This document shows, piece after piece, positions 42,663-51,060 of a stretch of DNA of 51,815 nt. Numbering within the stretch: position 1 is the first letter of the stretch; each line of letters opens with the position of its first letter. Location: positions 5,226,891-5,278,705 of the forward strand of contig KB904821.1 in NCBI GenBank assembly GCA_000380225.1. Reading direction: 5' to 3'. This stretch comes from a filamentous cyanobacterium ESFC-1 (GTDB lineage: Bacteria; Cyanobacteriota; Cyanobacteriia; Cyanobacteriales; Spirulinaceae). Below the pieces are notes generated by a model. That model was given only the letters and a program-made list of their open reading frames with translations. It was not told the DNA's origin and ran no database searches. The position numbers and the translations under genes were made by a program.

Positions 42663-44990
42663 TTACAAAGATTGATTGTTGGCAATAGAAGGAGCGCGAC
42701 GACGGGGCGCGATCGCGTGCATACTATAGATTAAACCGCCCATAATCGCCGGTAAACCAATAATCCAAGCTAGAGAGGAAGCGGGATGTTGGACAAAGGT
42801 GGCGACTTGATAAAACATCACGGCAATCCAGTAAGCGAGTCCTGTTGTCCACAAAGCGGCGAATATCGTCCAGCCCCAGTTGGTTTCCCGGTAAATGGCA
42901 GCAGTGGCAGCTAAACAGGGGAAATACAGCAAAACAAAGAGTAAATAGGCAAAGGCTCCGGCTTTACCGTTAAATCGTTTCACCATCTCCCCAAAGGTTC
43001 CCACGGTGACCGCTTGTTCGGCGGCGGCGGCTTCGAGATCGCTGGTTTCACCGATATTAATGCCGAGGGGGTCGAGTAAGGCTTGAGGCAGTTCGGCTAA
43101 ATTTGCCGGAATTGTGGCAAAAGCTTCTTGGAGTTGCGCTCCTAGGCTAAATTCTGCTTCTTCAGCCTCGCTTTCGCTTCCTGCCGCAGCGAGATGACCG
43201 TAGAGAGAATCAAGAGAGCCAACCACGGCTTCTTTAGCGAAAACCCCTGTAAAAATCCCCACGGTAGCAGGCCAATTGTCTTGTTCAATACCCATCGGGG
43301 CAAATGCCGGGGTAATGGCGCGGCTGGTGCTGCTGAGGAGAGATTTATCACTGTTTTGGTTGCCAAAGGTGCCATCGGTTCCCATCGAGTCGAGTAAGCC
43401 CAGAATCAAAACCATCACGACAATAACTTTCCCGGCTTTGATGATAAAGGCTTGCAGACGATCCCAAGTGCGAAGTAAGACCCCTTTAATTTGTGGGAGG
43501 TGATAAGGCGGTAACTCCATCACAAAGGGAGAAATATCGCCTTTGAGGAGGGTACGTTTGAGCAGTAATCCGGTGAAAATCGCGGCGAGAATGCCGGTGA
43601 TATAAAGGGCAAAAACGATGTTTTGACCACCCACACTAAAAAAGGCAGCAGCGAAAATCGCATAGACGGGCAGACGGGCCCCACAGGACATAAAGGGGTT
43701 CATCATAATGGTAGTGATGCGATCGCGCTGATGAGTTAAGGTTCGCGCGGCCATAATCGCCGGGACGTTACAGCCAAAGCCCACTAACATCGGCACAAAG
43801 GCTTTACCCGGCAGTCCAATGGCCCGCATTAACCGATCCACCACAAAGGCGGCCCTGGCCATATAGCCGGAGTCTTCTAAGAAAGCTAAACACAGAAACA
43901 TAAAGGCAATCGGCGGGATAAAGGTGGCGACGGTTTGAATCCCACCGCCAACGCCATCGGTTAAGGCTACAGTTAACCATTGAGGGAAATTCCAACTGCT
44001 CAGAAGTTGAGCCAAGCCGTCTACAAAAATAGCACCCACGGCAATATCGAAAAAGTCAATAAAGGCACTCCCGACATTAATGCTAATCAAAAACATGGTG
44101 TACATCACCATCAGGAAGATTGGTACGCCGAGATAGCGGTTGAGGACGACGCGATCGATTCTTTCTGACAGGACATCTTCTTGGGAGTGGTGACGGTTTT
44201 TGGCGTGGTGACTAAGGTTTTGAATGTAGCCGTAACGACTATCTGCGATTAGAATGTCAATATCTTCGTTTAATTTACGAGCGATGCGATCGCGCTCTTG
44301 GGCCAAAATTGAGTGCAATTCCGGCGAGGTGGGGCGGTCTTCTTGCTGCAACAAGTGAGTCGCCAACCAACGCCGATTCACGTTAAAATCGGGATATTCT
44401 TGTACCAATGAAGGCAACAGAGACGCGATCGCATCTTCTATTACTGCCGGATACGCAACCTGACCTAAATTTTGAGCCGGGGTTTCGAGGCTATTACGGA
44501 TGCGCTGCAACAAATCCGCAATTCCTGCCCCAGTTTTGGCACTCACCGGGACAACCCCACAACCAACATCTTGAGTCAGTTGTAATCCATCAATCTCAAT
44601 CCCCCGTTTTTGAGCCACATCAATCATATTGAGGGCAATAACAACAGGTAAGCCCATTTCTAACAATTGCGTGGTGAGGTAAAGATTGCGCTCTAAATTG
44701 GACGCATCTACAACATTGACGACGATATCGGCTTCGGCACTTAATAAGTAGTCTCGCGCCACGCATTCATCCATCCCGGTATCGTGGTCTAAGACATCTA
44801 GGGAGTAAATCCCCGGTAGGTCGATGACTTGCACGACTGCTCCACTCGGATCGCGATATTGTCCGATTTTATGCTCTACGGTTACACCCGGCCAATTCCC
44901 GGTGCGTTGATTCGAGCCAGTTAAGGCGTTAAAGAGAGTGGTTTTCCCACAGTTGGGATTACCTAACAAGGCGATGGTTTTAGGTTTCAT
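42663..44990 (-). CDS. feoB: Ferrous iron transporter FeoB
   Basis: 775 aa, usual size. GTPase domain at the start: GNPNCGKTTLFNAL (G1), VIDLPGIYSLDVLDHDTG (G3), ALNMIDVAQKRG (G4) and SAKTG (G5). About ten membrane segments follow with the Cys/Pro-containing gates (GFGCNVPAIMAARTL, CGARLPVYAIF, GIFTGVFAKEAVVGSLDSLYG). It imports Fe2+ across the plasma membrane. It overlaps feoA by 11 bases. Confidence 0.97.
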   Translation of the reverse strand: MKPKTIALLGNPNCGKTTLFNALTGSNQRTGNWPGVTVEHKIGQYRDPSGAVVQVIDLPGIYSLDVLDHDTGMDECVARDYLLSAEADIVVNVVDASNLERNLYLTTQLLEMGLPVVIALNMIDVAQKRGIEIDGLQLTQDVGCGVVPVSAKTGAGIADLLQRIRNSLETPAQNLGQVAYPAVIEDAIASLLPSLVQEYPDFNVNRRWLATHLLQQEDRPTSPELHSILAQERDRIARKLNEDIDILIADSRYGYIQNLSHHAKNRHHSQEDVLSERIDRVVLNRYLGVPIFLMVMYTMFLISINVGSAFIDFFDIAVGAIFVDGLAQLLSSWNFPQWLTVALTDGVGGGIQTVATFIPPIAFMFLCLAFLEDSGYMARAAFVVDRLMRAIGLPGKAFVPMLVGFGCNVPAIMAARTLTHQRDRITTIMMNPFMSCGARLPVYAIFAAAFFSVGGQNIVFALYITGILAAIFTGLLLKRTLLKGDISPFVMELPPYHLPQIKGVLLRTWDRLQAFIIKAGKVIVVMVLILGLLDSMGTDGTFGNQNSDKSLLSSTSRAITPAFAPMGIEQDNWPATVGIFTGVFAKEAVVGSLDSLYGHLAAAGSESEAEEAEFSLGAQLQEAFATIPANLAELPQALLDPLGINIGETSDLEAAAAEQAVTVGTFGEMVKRFNGKAGAFAYLLFVLLYFPCLAATAAIYRETNWGWTIFAALWTTGLAYWIAVMFYQVATFVQHPASSLAWIIGLPAIMGGLIYSMHAIAPRRRAPSIANNQSL

Positions 44991-45330
44991 GGTAAGTAAG
45001 AGGTTGAATAGCGAGTAATTCTGCTTCGTTTTGACGCAAACTCAGGTAAAAGCCCCGTGTAAAGATTTCAATCGGGTCGCCGAGGGGGGCAACGCGAATG
45101 ATTTTTACTTCTGTCCCTGGCGTTAAACCCATTGAGAGTAATTTATGGCGATAGCCAGAATGACGACGGCTATAGCCCGTGATCCGTCCAGATGCACCTA
45201 CAGCGAGATGATGTAGGCGCATTTCACTGGGATTAGTGGGGGTGCGATCGCTTTGCTGACAACCGCAACTCTGACCACCACCGAATATGGCTTTCCCTAA
45301 TCGAGAGAAACGCGAGTGTTTGTGTTTCAT
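44980..45330 (-). CDS. feoA: Ferrous iron transport protein FeoA
   Basis: 116 aa from the ATG at 45330, or 124 from an ATG at 45354. The shorter start is preferred because the bases between hold a 15-bp palindrome likely to be an operator. SH3-like FeoA core (HHLAVGASGRITGYSRRHSGYRHKLLSMGLTPGTEVKIIRVAPLGDPIEIFTRGFYLSLRQNEAELL). An N-terminal extension of about 40 residues has GGGQSCGCQQ, a Cys pair not typical of short FeoA. FeoA helps FeoB. Confidence 0.92.
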   Translation of the reverse strand: MKHKHSRFSRLGKAIFGGGQSCGCQQSDRTPTNPSEMRLHHLAVGASGRITGYSRRHSGYRHKLLSMGLTPGTEVKIIRVAPLGDPIEIFTRGFYLSLRQNEAELLAIQPLTYHET

Positions 45331-45338
45331 AGCGTTAC

Positions 45339-45353
45339 TGATAATTTTTATCA
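45339..45353 (-). promoter_or_regulatory. GATAA-type palindrome at the feoA start (Fur-box-like)
   Basis: TGATAATTTTTATCA: 6-bp arms around TTT. It resembles the half-sites of Fur boxes and sits at the head of feoABC, where iron repression would be expected. Assignment to Fur is inferred. Confidence 0.45.
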
Positions 45354-45545
45354 TCTAATAGAATTAATCCTACTACAATAATTTGGAATAAGTCGATTTC
45401 TTGTAACGCAACTTAACTGTATACTGTAAAGCAACTTTATCGTTGTTAAAGGTAGGGATACACTGCAATTTTCCCTAACAGTTTATTGCCAAAAGGTTGC
45501 AGTATAGTTTTAAAATAAATCTTAAGAATTTACCCAGAAAGATTC

Positions 45546-45821
45546 ATGTCACTCATTCACTGGAATAAATCCGTTTTAAGCTTTCACCTCAAAGAAGCGT
45601 TTGAAGAGGGGCCAGAAGCGACAGCCCCCGCTTTGCTCGGTTTGGGCGTATTGATGGTTACGACTGTTGCCTTACCGAGAATGTCTCAATGGGGGAAACC
45701 CTTGGCTAAAGCCGCGATTAAAACGACTTTAGCCAATCAGCCTCAATCCCACCGTCGGGCAGTGGTTGAAGCGAAGTTTCCCCAGTCGCAGGGGGTGGTT
45801 AATGTGGGCAGTAGGCAGTAG
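45546..45821 (+). CDS. Small membrane protein, DUF5132-like
   Basis: 91 aa. One hydrophobic segment (ATAPALLGLGVLMVTTVALP), then SQWGKPLAKAAIKTTLANQP. LAKAAIKT matches VTKAAIKTG in the small protein at 46244, so the two are relatives. The last 15 codons or so run into a GTAGGCA heptamer repeat, so the real end may have been altered by the repeat. It is divergent from feoA and faces the ATPase cluster. Confidence 0.6.
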   Translation: MSLIHWNKSVLSFHLKEAFEEGPEATAPALLGLGVLMVTTVALPRMSQWGKPLAKAAIKTTLANQPQSHRRAVVEAKFPQSQGVVNVGSRQ

Positions 45822-46243
45822 GCAGTGGCCGTGTAGGGGCGGGGTTTCCCCGTCCAAGGGGGAGTTGAATTTTACCCCAAAAAGGGGTCTCCAAACTTTG
45901 GCCTGTAAGGTAGACTCTATAAAAAGGCTAAAAGCTAGACGAGATGGGGGTTACAGGCTTAAAACCCCGTCTTAACAAAGGACATGAGCAATGACCAACC
46001 GTGACAAGTTAAGGCGAAAAGCATGATGTCAAGAGGGCAGAAAACCCCTGTATCGGGGAACAGGTCTCAAGCTCCATCTCAACTTTTGGGGAAATTGACG
46101 ATGGGATGTTCAGTCGCGTTGCCCGGACATAAAGTTGGGCGGGGAAACCCCGCCCCTACATGGAACTTGACAATCAAACCAAAACTTTAACTTGTCACCA
46201 ATAACCAATAACAAAGGACAGAGGACTAACAAATTACCTCTGA
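45822..46243. repeat. Repeat-rich gap incl. palindromic copies 7 and 8
   Basis: No gene. GTAGGCA heptamers (45808-45826), palindrome copy 7 (45833-45855) and an inverted composite unit: copy 8 (46137-46159) followed by TTGACAATC and CTTTAACTTGTCACC (to about 46200), then AATAACC heptamers. Confidence 0.75.
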
Positions 46244-46531
46244 TTATTCTTTGGTTTGTGTTTGCTCGGCGGCGACTTCGGCTTTGGCTTCGGCGACCAT
46301 ATCCCCTAAAACCTCTCCGGTTTCGGCGATCGCGCCCTTGGTTTTTTCGTAAAACACGACTCCGGTTTTAATCGCGGCTTTGGTGACGGGTTTGAGGACG
46401 GGTAGCACTGTGGGCGCAACGACAATAGCCCCCACCCCCAAAAGTAGGGCGCGGGTCGGATTTTGGTTGTAAAAACGCCGCACCGGAGTAATGGCGGATT
46501 CGTTGATTTGTTGACCGTAACGTTCTAACAT
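46244..46531 (-). CDS. Small membrane protein, DUF5132-like
   Basis: 95 aa. A hydrophobic stretch (TRALLLGVGAIVVAPTVLPVL), VTKAAIKTGVVFYEKTKGAIAE, and an acidic Ala/Glu tail. Related to the protein at 45546. It lies 20 bases downstream of the P-type ATPase on the same strand, so it is probably the last gene of that operon and may be an accessory subunit. Confidence 0.7.
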   Translation of the reverse strand: MLERYGQQINESAITPVRRFYNQNPTRALLLGVGAIVVAPTVLPVLKPVTKAAIKTGVVFYEKTKGAIAETGEVLGDMVAEAKAEVAAEQTQTKE

Positions 46532-46551
46532 GGTTTAATCTCCTTAAACTA

Positions 46552-48702
46552 TCAAGTATTGAAAAATCGTCTTTCCCATTGATGCTGCATCAAAGGACGC
46601 AAACTGTTGAGTCCCGCCGCGATCGCGGAGCCGTTGTGAATAGCCGTGGCCCACAAGGGATTCAAGCCTACCGTGGCCGCCAAGCCCAAAGCCGCCAAAT
46701 TTGGCGCAACCACCAGCATCGTATTTTGTTCGATTAAACGGCGGGTTTCTTGGGCAATACGGACGGTTTCGAGGAGGCTATCGAAGTTTTCGGTCATCAG
46801 CACGACATCGGCGGTTTCGCGAGCCACTTCTGAGCCGCTTTCAAAGGAAATCGACACATCCGCATAAGCTAAGGCTACCGCATCGTTAAGGCCGTCCCCG
46901 ACAAAGGCCACCGTTTTTCCGGCGCGGCGCAATTCCCGTACAACGGTGGCTTTACGCTCTGGGAAGGCTTCAGCGTAAACCTGAGTCGGGGAAATGTGCA
47001 GGAGTTGAGCGACTTCGCGAGCGCGGGCTTGACTGTCTCCGGTGAGTAAATGCACCGTCATCCCCTGAGCCTTGAGGTTTTGAATCAAAGCCGGACTTTG
47101 GGGACGCAAGGGGTCGGCATAGGCGATCGCGCCTAATAATTCACCGTCACCCGCCACATACACGCAGGAGCGCTGCGCCGAAGCCAGATCGCCTAAAGCT
47201 GCGATTTCGGCGGCAGTTATCCCGGCTTGGCTCAAAAACTGGGGATTTCCGACCCAAACCTCGCAATCTTCAATGGAAGCGCGAATGCCTTGCCCCACTT
47301 GATATTCCCACTCGTCTCGGTGGGGAATGGTTAAGCCTTGGGCGAGGGCGCGATCGCATATCGCTTCAGCGACAGGGTGTGTAATCCGTTGCTCGGCGGC
47401 GGCGGCAAGTTGCAACAAGCGATTTTCGTCGATGCGGTCGGGAATCGCGATCGCGCCGACAATGGTAATCTCTCCGGTTGTCAGTGTCCCGGTTTTATCA
47501 AAAACAATGGTATCGACTTGGGCCAATTGCTCCAGGGTACGACCGCTTCGCACCAAAACCCCGTGACGGGTGGTGTGGTTTAATGCCCCTAAAAAGGCGG
47601 TGGGGAGCGATACCCGAATCCCGGTTACAAAGTCGAGGGTGAGAATGGCGGCGGCTCTGGCGGGGTCGCGAGAAGCCAATCCAACGACGGTGGCGAGGAT
47701 TAAGGCGGGGACAACCAGGCGGTCGGCAATTTGGTTGGCATAATTCGCCATACGGGTGTCGTAGACGGGGGCTTGGCGCAGTAAGGCTAAACTGGCCGCG
47801 GCGCGGGTCTTGTTGCCCACGCGATCGGCCCGCAGGCGAATTTGACCCGATCGCACCAAGGTTGACGCATAAACCGTAGTACCGACGTTGGCGACAATGG
47901 GCATCGATTCCCCGGTTAGTTTTTGACAATCCACCGTAGCCGAGCCTTGAGTTACTGGGCCATCGACGGGAATTTGCTCCCCTGGATAAACGACAACGAG
48001 ATCGCCGACTTGGACATTAGCGCTCTCTATTTGGATAACTTCGCCGTTGCGCTCGATCCAGGCATAATGCCCGATCGCGTCGAGTAAACTGGCGGTGTGA
48101 GTTGCGGTAGACCGGGCGGTTTGTTGTCGCAGTAAGTCCCCCAATTCATGCAAGCCAATCACCAAAGCCGGGGTCAGCAGTTTTCCCTGGGCGGCACTCA
48201 GACCCAAAGCCAAGAAGTCTAAGCAATCGATGTTGAGGCGCTGTTCTTGCCAAACGCTACGATAAGCCCGTTTGACGGTGGGAAAGGCGGCAACGCCTAA
48301 AGCACCCCGCGCGGCAATTCGCCACCCAATAAAGCGAAATTTCGAGCCAGCCAACGCTAAAACAATGGCAAGGAGGGGTAGGGCTAAACTCGACCATTTT
48401 TCCTGGTTTTCCTCGGTTTCCGGTTCAGGAGGATCGGGCGCGATCGCGTCTTGGTCGGGGTGTTGCAAGATCGCACTCAGATAAGCCGCCGCTTTCGAGG
48501 TGGCTAGGGTTTGGGGACGATACGCGATCGCGACCGAGGCACAAGCCCGATTAATCCGCACGTCCTGAACTCCGGGTTCTGCCTCAAATCGGGTTTTGAG
48601 TTGTTCGGCGTATTGGGCATTCTGACGAACCGCCCCAACCCGAAAGCGAATGCGACCGGGGAGTTGATGCACGATGGGGATGGGGTCGGGATAAGCAAGC
48701 AT
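46552..48702 (-). CDS. P1B-like P-type ATPase lacking the CPx motif
   Basis: 716 aa. An N-terminal HMA-like fold without CxxC (HQLPGRIRFRVGAVRQNAQY..., residues 12-62) precedes membrane helices. TGES (263-266), DKTGT (D402), the THP site (H442) and VGDGLNDAVALAYADVS are intact, so it should hydrolyse ATP. In helix 4 the line LTLDFVTGIRVSLPTAF aligns with the usual CPC-ALGLATP line, but C-P-C is F358-V359-T360. Helix 6 ends IHNGSAIAAGLNSLR, closer to Mn/Zn-type than Cu-type pumps. The substrate is therefore unclear. It follows the HMA-like gene and precedes a DUF5132-like gene. Confidence 0.9.
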   Translation of the reverse strand: MLAYPDPIPIVHQLPGRIRFRVGAVRQNAQYAEQLKTRFEAEPGVQDVRINRACASVAIAYRPQTLATSKAAAYLSAILQHPDQDAIAPDPPEPETEENQEKWSSLALPLLAIVLALAGSKFRFIGWRIAARGALGVAAFPTVKRAYRSVWQEQRLNIDCLDFLALGLSAAQGKLLTPALVIGLHELGDLLRQQTARSTATHTASLLDAIGHYAWIERNGEVIQIESANVQVGDLVVVYPGEQIPVDGPVTQGSATVDCQKLTGESMPIVANVGTTVYASTLVRSGQIRLRADRVGNKTRAAASLALLRQAPVYDTRMANYANQIADRLVVPALILATVVGLASRDPARAAAILTLDFVTGIRVSLPTAFLGALNHTTRHGVLVRSGRTLEQLAQVDTIVFDKTGTLTTGEITIVGAIAIPDRIDENRLLQLAAAAEQRITHPVAEAICDRALAQGLTIPHRDEWEYQVGQGIRASIEDCEVWVGNPQFLSQAGITAAEIAALGDLASAQRSCVYVAGDGELLGAIAYADPLRPQSPALIQNLKAQGMTVHLLTGDSQARAREVAQLLHISPTQVYAEAFPERKATVVRELRRAGKTVAFVGDGLNDAVALAYADVSISFESGSEVARETADVVLMTENFDSLLETVRIAQETRRLIEQNTMLVVAPNLAALGLAATVGLNPLWATAIHNGSAIAAGLNSLRPLMQHQWERRFFNT

Positions 48703-48732
48703 GAGTTCAAAATCCTGATAACAAAACGCGAG

Positions 48733-49272
48733 TTAAGCGGGGGTTTCTGCGGGTTCGTTGCTGGCCGCTTCGAGAATCGAGAGCAAAAGTGCGCCGAGTT
48801 CCCATTCGGATAAGCCTTGGGCTTCGTAGTTGATGGCTACGCAACTGGCCGCCCGATTAATCCGCGCTTTGACGACGCATTCTTCGGTGTTGAGTAATGT
48901 TTCTAGGCGTTGGGCAAAGGCGCGATCGCTCCCCAATCGAGGCATTCGCACCCGAACGCGACCGGGAACTGAATGCACGATGCTGTACTCGGTTTCGGTG
49001 GCATCCGGCGCGGTTTGGGCTTCTGGGGCTAAGGCGGGTGTGGCCGATAGTCCTTTCATTTGTGCGAAAATTTGCCGGGTGATGCTGGCAACCAGGAGAT
49101 TAACCAGCAAGGCTCTTGCCCCCCGCAGTCGAAACTGACTGGTGACAAACAAGCCCGCTACGACCGGGACAATCATCTCGATTTCGCTGTGTTGTTGTAA
49201 AAACTCTCCGACTTTTTGCTCGGTTGCTTCTAGATTTTCGGGTGTTAATTCATCGGAAACTGTTGCGATCAT
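48733..49272 (-). CDS. Membrane protein with an HMA-like domain
   Basis: 179 aa. A hydrophobic stretch (IVPVVAGLFVTSQFRLRGARALLVNLLVAS) is followed by a domain close to the N-terminus of the downstream ATPase: HSVPGRVRVRMPRLGSDRAF and VKARINRAASCVAINY against HQLPGRIRFRVGAVRQNAQY and VRINRACASVAIAY. It has no CxxC. So a free-standing version of the ATPase N-domain sits 31 bases upstream of the pump on the same strand, likely in one operon. A carrier, sensor or adaptor role is possible. Confidence 0.75.
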   Translation of the reverse strand: MIATVSDELTPENLEATEQKVGEFLQQHSEIEMIVPVVAGLFVTSQFRLRGARALLVNLLVASITRQIFAQMKGLSATPALAPEAQTAPDATETEYSIVHSVPGRVRVRMPRLGSDRAFAQRLETLLNTEECVVKARINRAASCVAINYEAQGLSEWELGALLLSILEAASNEPAETPA

Positions 49273-50053
49273 TATTGACTTTTCCCTCCATGAATAGCCG
49301 ATGTTTCGGAAATACTAAGTCTGGTTTGGAGGCTTAATATATAACCTTTATCGATCTTATTTTAAAACGAAAGAAGTCCAAAAAAAGTCTGTCTTAATTT
49401 TTTTAATATTTGCTTAACAAATTTTAGAATTTCAAGCCGTATCAGAGTTCGTTCACCTCAGATAAGGTTTTGAATCGGTCATATTTTTAAAGTTTAAACT
49501 CTATCAAACTCTACTCAATTTTGACCTTTTTTCGGGCGCTCCAGCACTTTTCGAGGGGTTTTGCTTTCGGGGATCGCCCATCTCGTCAGAATAATTTTGA
49601 GTTGATCGGGTGAATCACTTAAAAACTACGAAAAAATCTAACCTTGGGTCAGCAGTCTTGTTATTTCACTCTTAAGTTAAATAACATAAAAATTGTAAAA
49701 GTTTGGCATTTAAAGCAACAACTCTGACTATATCACGTTTTCCCGATAATCTCAATCGTTATTAGCATTAATTAAGAATCACTTTCATTTGTAAGAAAGC
49801 GAAATTCTTATGATAACTGTGTTTCAGCGATATTTACTGTTGTAAACTTTTGCGATTGCTTCTTGATTAACGCGCGATCGCCCTCTCCCCATGTGCCAAA
49901 ATCTCAACAAACTCATTTGACTATATATCTAATTAGTTATATAGTATATTAAGAGATGTAAATTTAACCCACTTAAAATAGCGCTTTCTCAATCACTCAG
50001 CGCCTTACAGCATCTCTTTAGAACTCACTCGTAGCATTCAACTCAGGAAAATT
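49273..50053. promoter_or_regulatory. 780-bp AT-rich divergent intergenic region
   Basis: No gene of any length is supported. It must carry the promoter for the ATPase operon (minus) and for the Rieske gene (plus). It holds one clear dyad at 49920-49945 and a HIP1 site near 49876. Confidence 0.5.
49920..49945. promoter_or_regulatory. 26-bp dyad upstream of the Rieske gene
   Basis: ACTATATA (49920-49927) and TATATAGT (49938-49945) flank a CTAATTAG core. Only the two bases beside the core break the symmetry. It is 110 bases before the ATG, the size and form of a repressor operator; the regulator is unknown. Confidence 0.4.
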
Positions 50054-50587
50054 ATGGACAACAGTCTTCCCCTCGAACCCCCGTCTCCATCGCGACGCAA
50101 ACTCCTCAACTTCCTCACAGGGGCAGTTGTCGCGACAGCGGCCAGTTCTGCGATTTACCCCGCAGCCAAATTTTTCACCCCTCCCAAAGAAGGCGGTGAA
50201 GGCGGTTCTATCATCGCCAAAGACAAATTAGGTCATATTATTCCCGCCCGTCAAATTTTAGCCGAACCGCCGGGAACTCGCGCCCTCATCGCCGGATTAG
50301 CCGGGGAACCCACCTATTTAACCGTGAAAGCAGACGGCACATTAGAACCCGTTGGTATTGTGAATAATTGCACCCATTTGGGCTGTACTTTCCCTTGGAA
50401 TGGCACAGACGAACAGTTCCAATGTCCTTGTCACGGTTCGCGATATTCCCCTGATGGTTCTGTGGTTCGCGGCCCGGCTAATTTACCTTTAAAACTGGTT
50501 CAAGTCGCAGTTCAAGGGGATTCTATTTTGATTTCTCCTTGGACAGAAATTGACCCGCGTACTCATCAAAAGCCTTGGTGGATTTAG
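50054..50587 (+). CDS. petC: Cytochrome b6f Rieske iron-sulfur protein
   Basis: 177 aa, normal length. N-terminal SRRKLLNFLTGAVVATAASSAIYPAAKFF is the Tat-type signal anchor, followed by a Gly-rich hinge (EGGEGGS). The 2Fe-2S motifs CTHLGC (C106, H108, C111) and CPCHGSRY (C124, C126, H127) are complete. It passes electrons from plastoquinol to cytochrome f. Here it is not next to petA, so it may be one of the alternative PetC copies that cyanobacteria often have. A hairpin element follows the stop. Confidence 0.93.
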   Translation: MDNSLPLEPPSPSRRKLLNFLTGAVVATAASSAIYPAAKFFTPPKEGGEGGSIIAKDKLGHIIPARQILAEPPGTRALIAGLAGEPTYLTVKADGTLEPVGIVNNCTHLGCTFPWNGTDEQFQCPCHGSRYSPDGSVVRGPANLPLKLVQVAVQGDSILISPWTEIDPRTHQKPWWI

Positions 50588-50597
50588 TGCTACTTAA

Positions 50598-50658
50598 AAC
50601 CCCGGTTTCTCAAGCAAGGTTTTAACTTAATCGGGTAAACAAGCCAGAAACCGGGGTT
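50598..50658. terminator. Dispersed hairpin element after petC
   Basis: AACCCCGGTTTCT (50598-50610) and AGAAACCGGGGTT (50646-50658): a perfect 13-bp stem. Sister of the element at 5994-6054. Confidence 0.7.
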
Positions 50659-50691
50659 CTCATCCCAACCCAACTTAACCATTCTAAAACC

Positions 50692-51039
50692 ATGAATAAA
50701 GTTACAAATATCACCCCGCAAAAATTTGCCCAACTCAACAATCAACCCTTACTGATTGATGTGCGATCGCGCCTCGAATATAACTCAGGACACGCCCCTG
50801 ATGCCCAGAATTTAAGCTTACAACGCTTAATGCTGAGTCAGTTACCTTTTCTCTCCAAAGTCATGCTGCCCCAATGGTTTCGGGAACTGCCTAAAGATCA
50901 ACCCGTTGCTGTTGTTTGTTTAACTGCTCATCGCAGTCCTATTGCAGCCAATCGCTTAACCCAACTCGGCTTTCAAAAAGTAATGAACCTCACAGGTGGC
51001 ATGATGGCATGGCGCAGTCAAAACCTCGATATAATGTAA
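50692..51039 (+). CDS. Rhodanese-like protein
   Basis: 115 aa, single domain. Opening TNITPQKFAQLNNQPLLIDVRSRLEYNSGHAPDAQNLSL (the rhodanese DVR...E..GH pattern) and an active-site loop CLTAHRS with the catalytic Cys. It could transfer sulfane sulfur or act on thiol partners. No signal peptide is seen. It lies between petC and a methyltransferase, with a gap of 21 bases to the latter. Confidence 0.9.
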   Translation: MNKVTNITPQKFAQLNNQPLLIDVRSRLEYNSGHAPDAQNLSLQRLMLSQLPFLSKVMLPQWFRELPKDQPVAVVCLTAHRSPIAANRLTQLGFQKVMNLTGGMMAWRSQNLDIM

Positions 51040-51060
51040 GAGTAAACAACCCAATTTAAT

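Noticed and set aside
47498-47929. 143-codon minus-strand frame inside the P-type ATPase
   Set aside because: Out-of-frame shadow with Arg/His/Pro-rich composition; the ATPase frame is clearly the real one.
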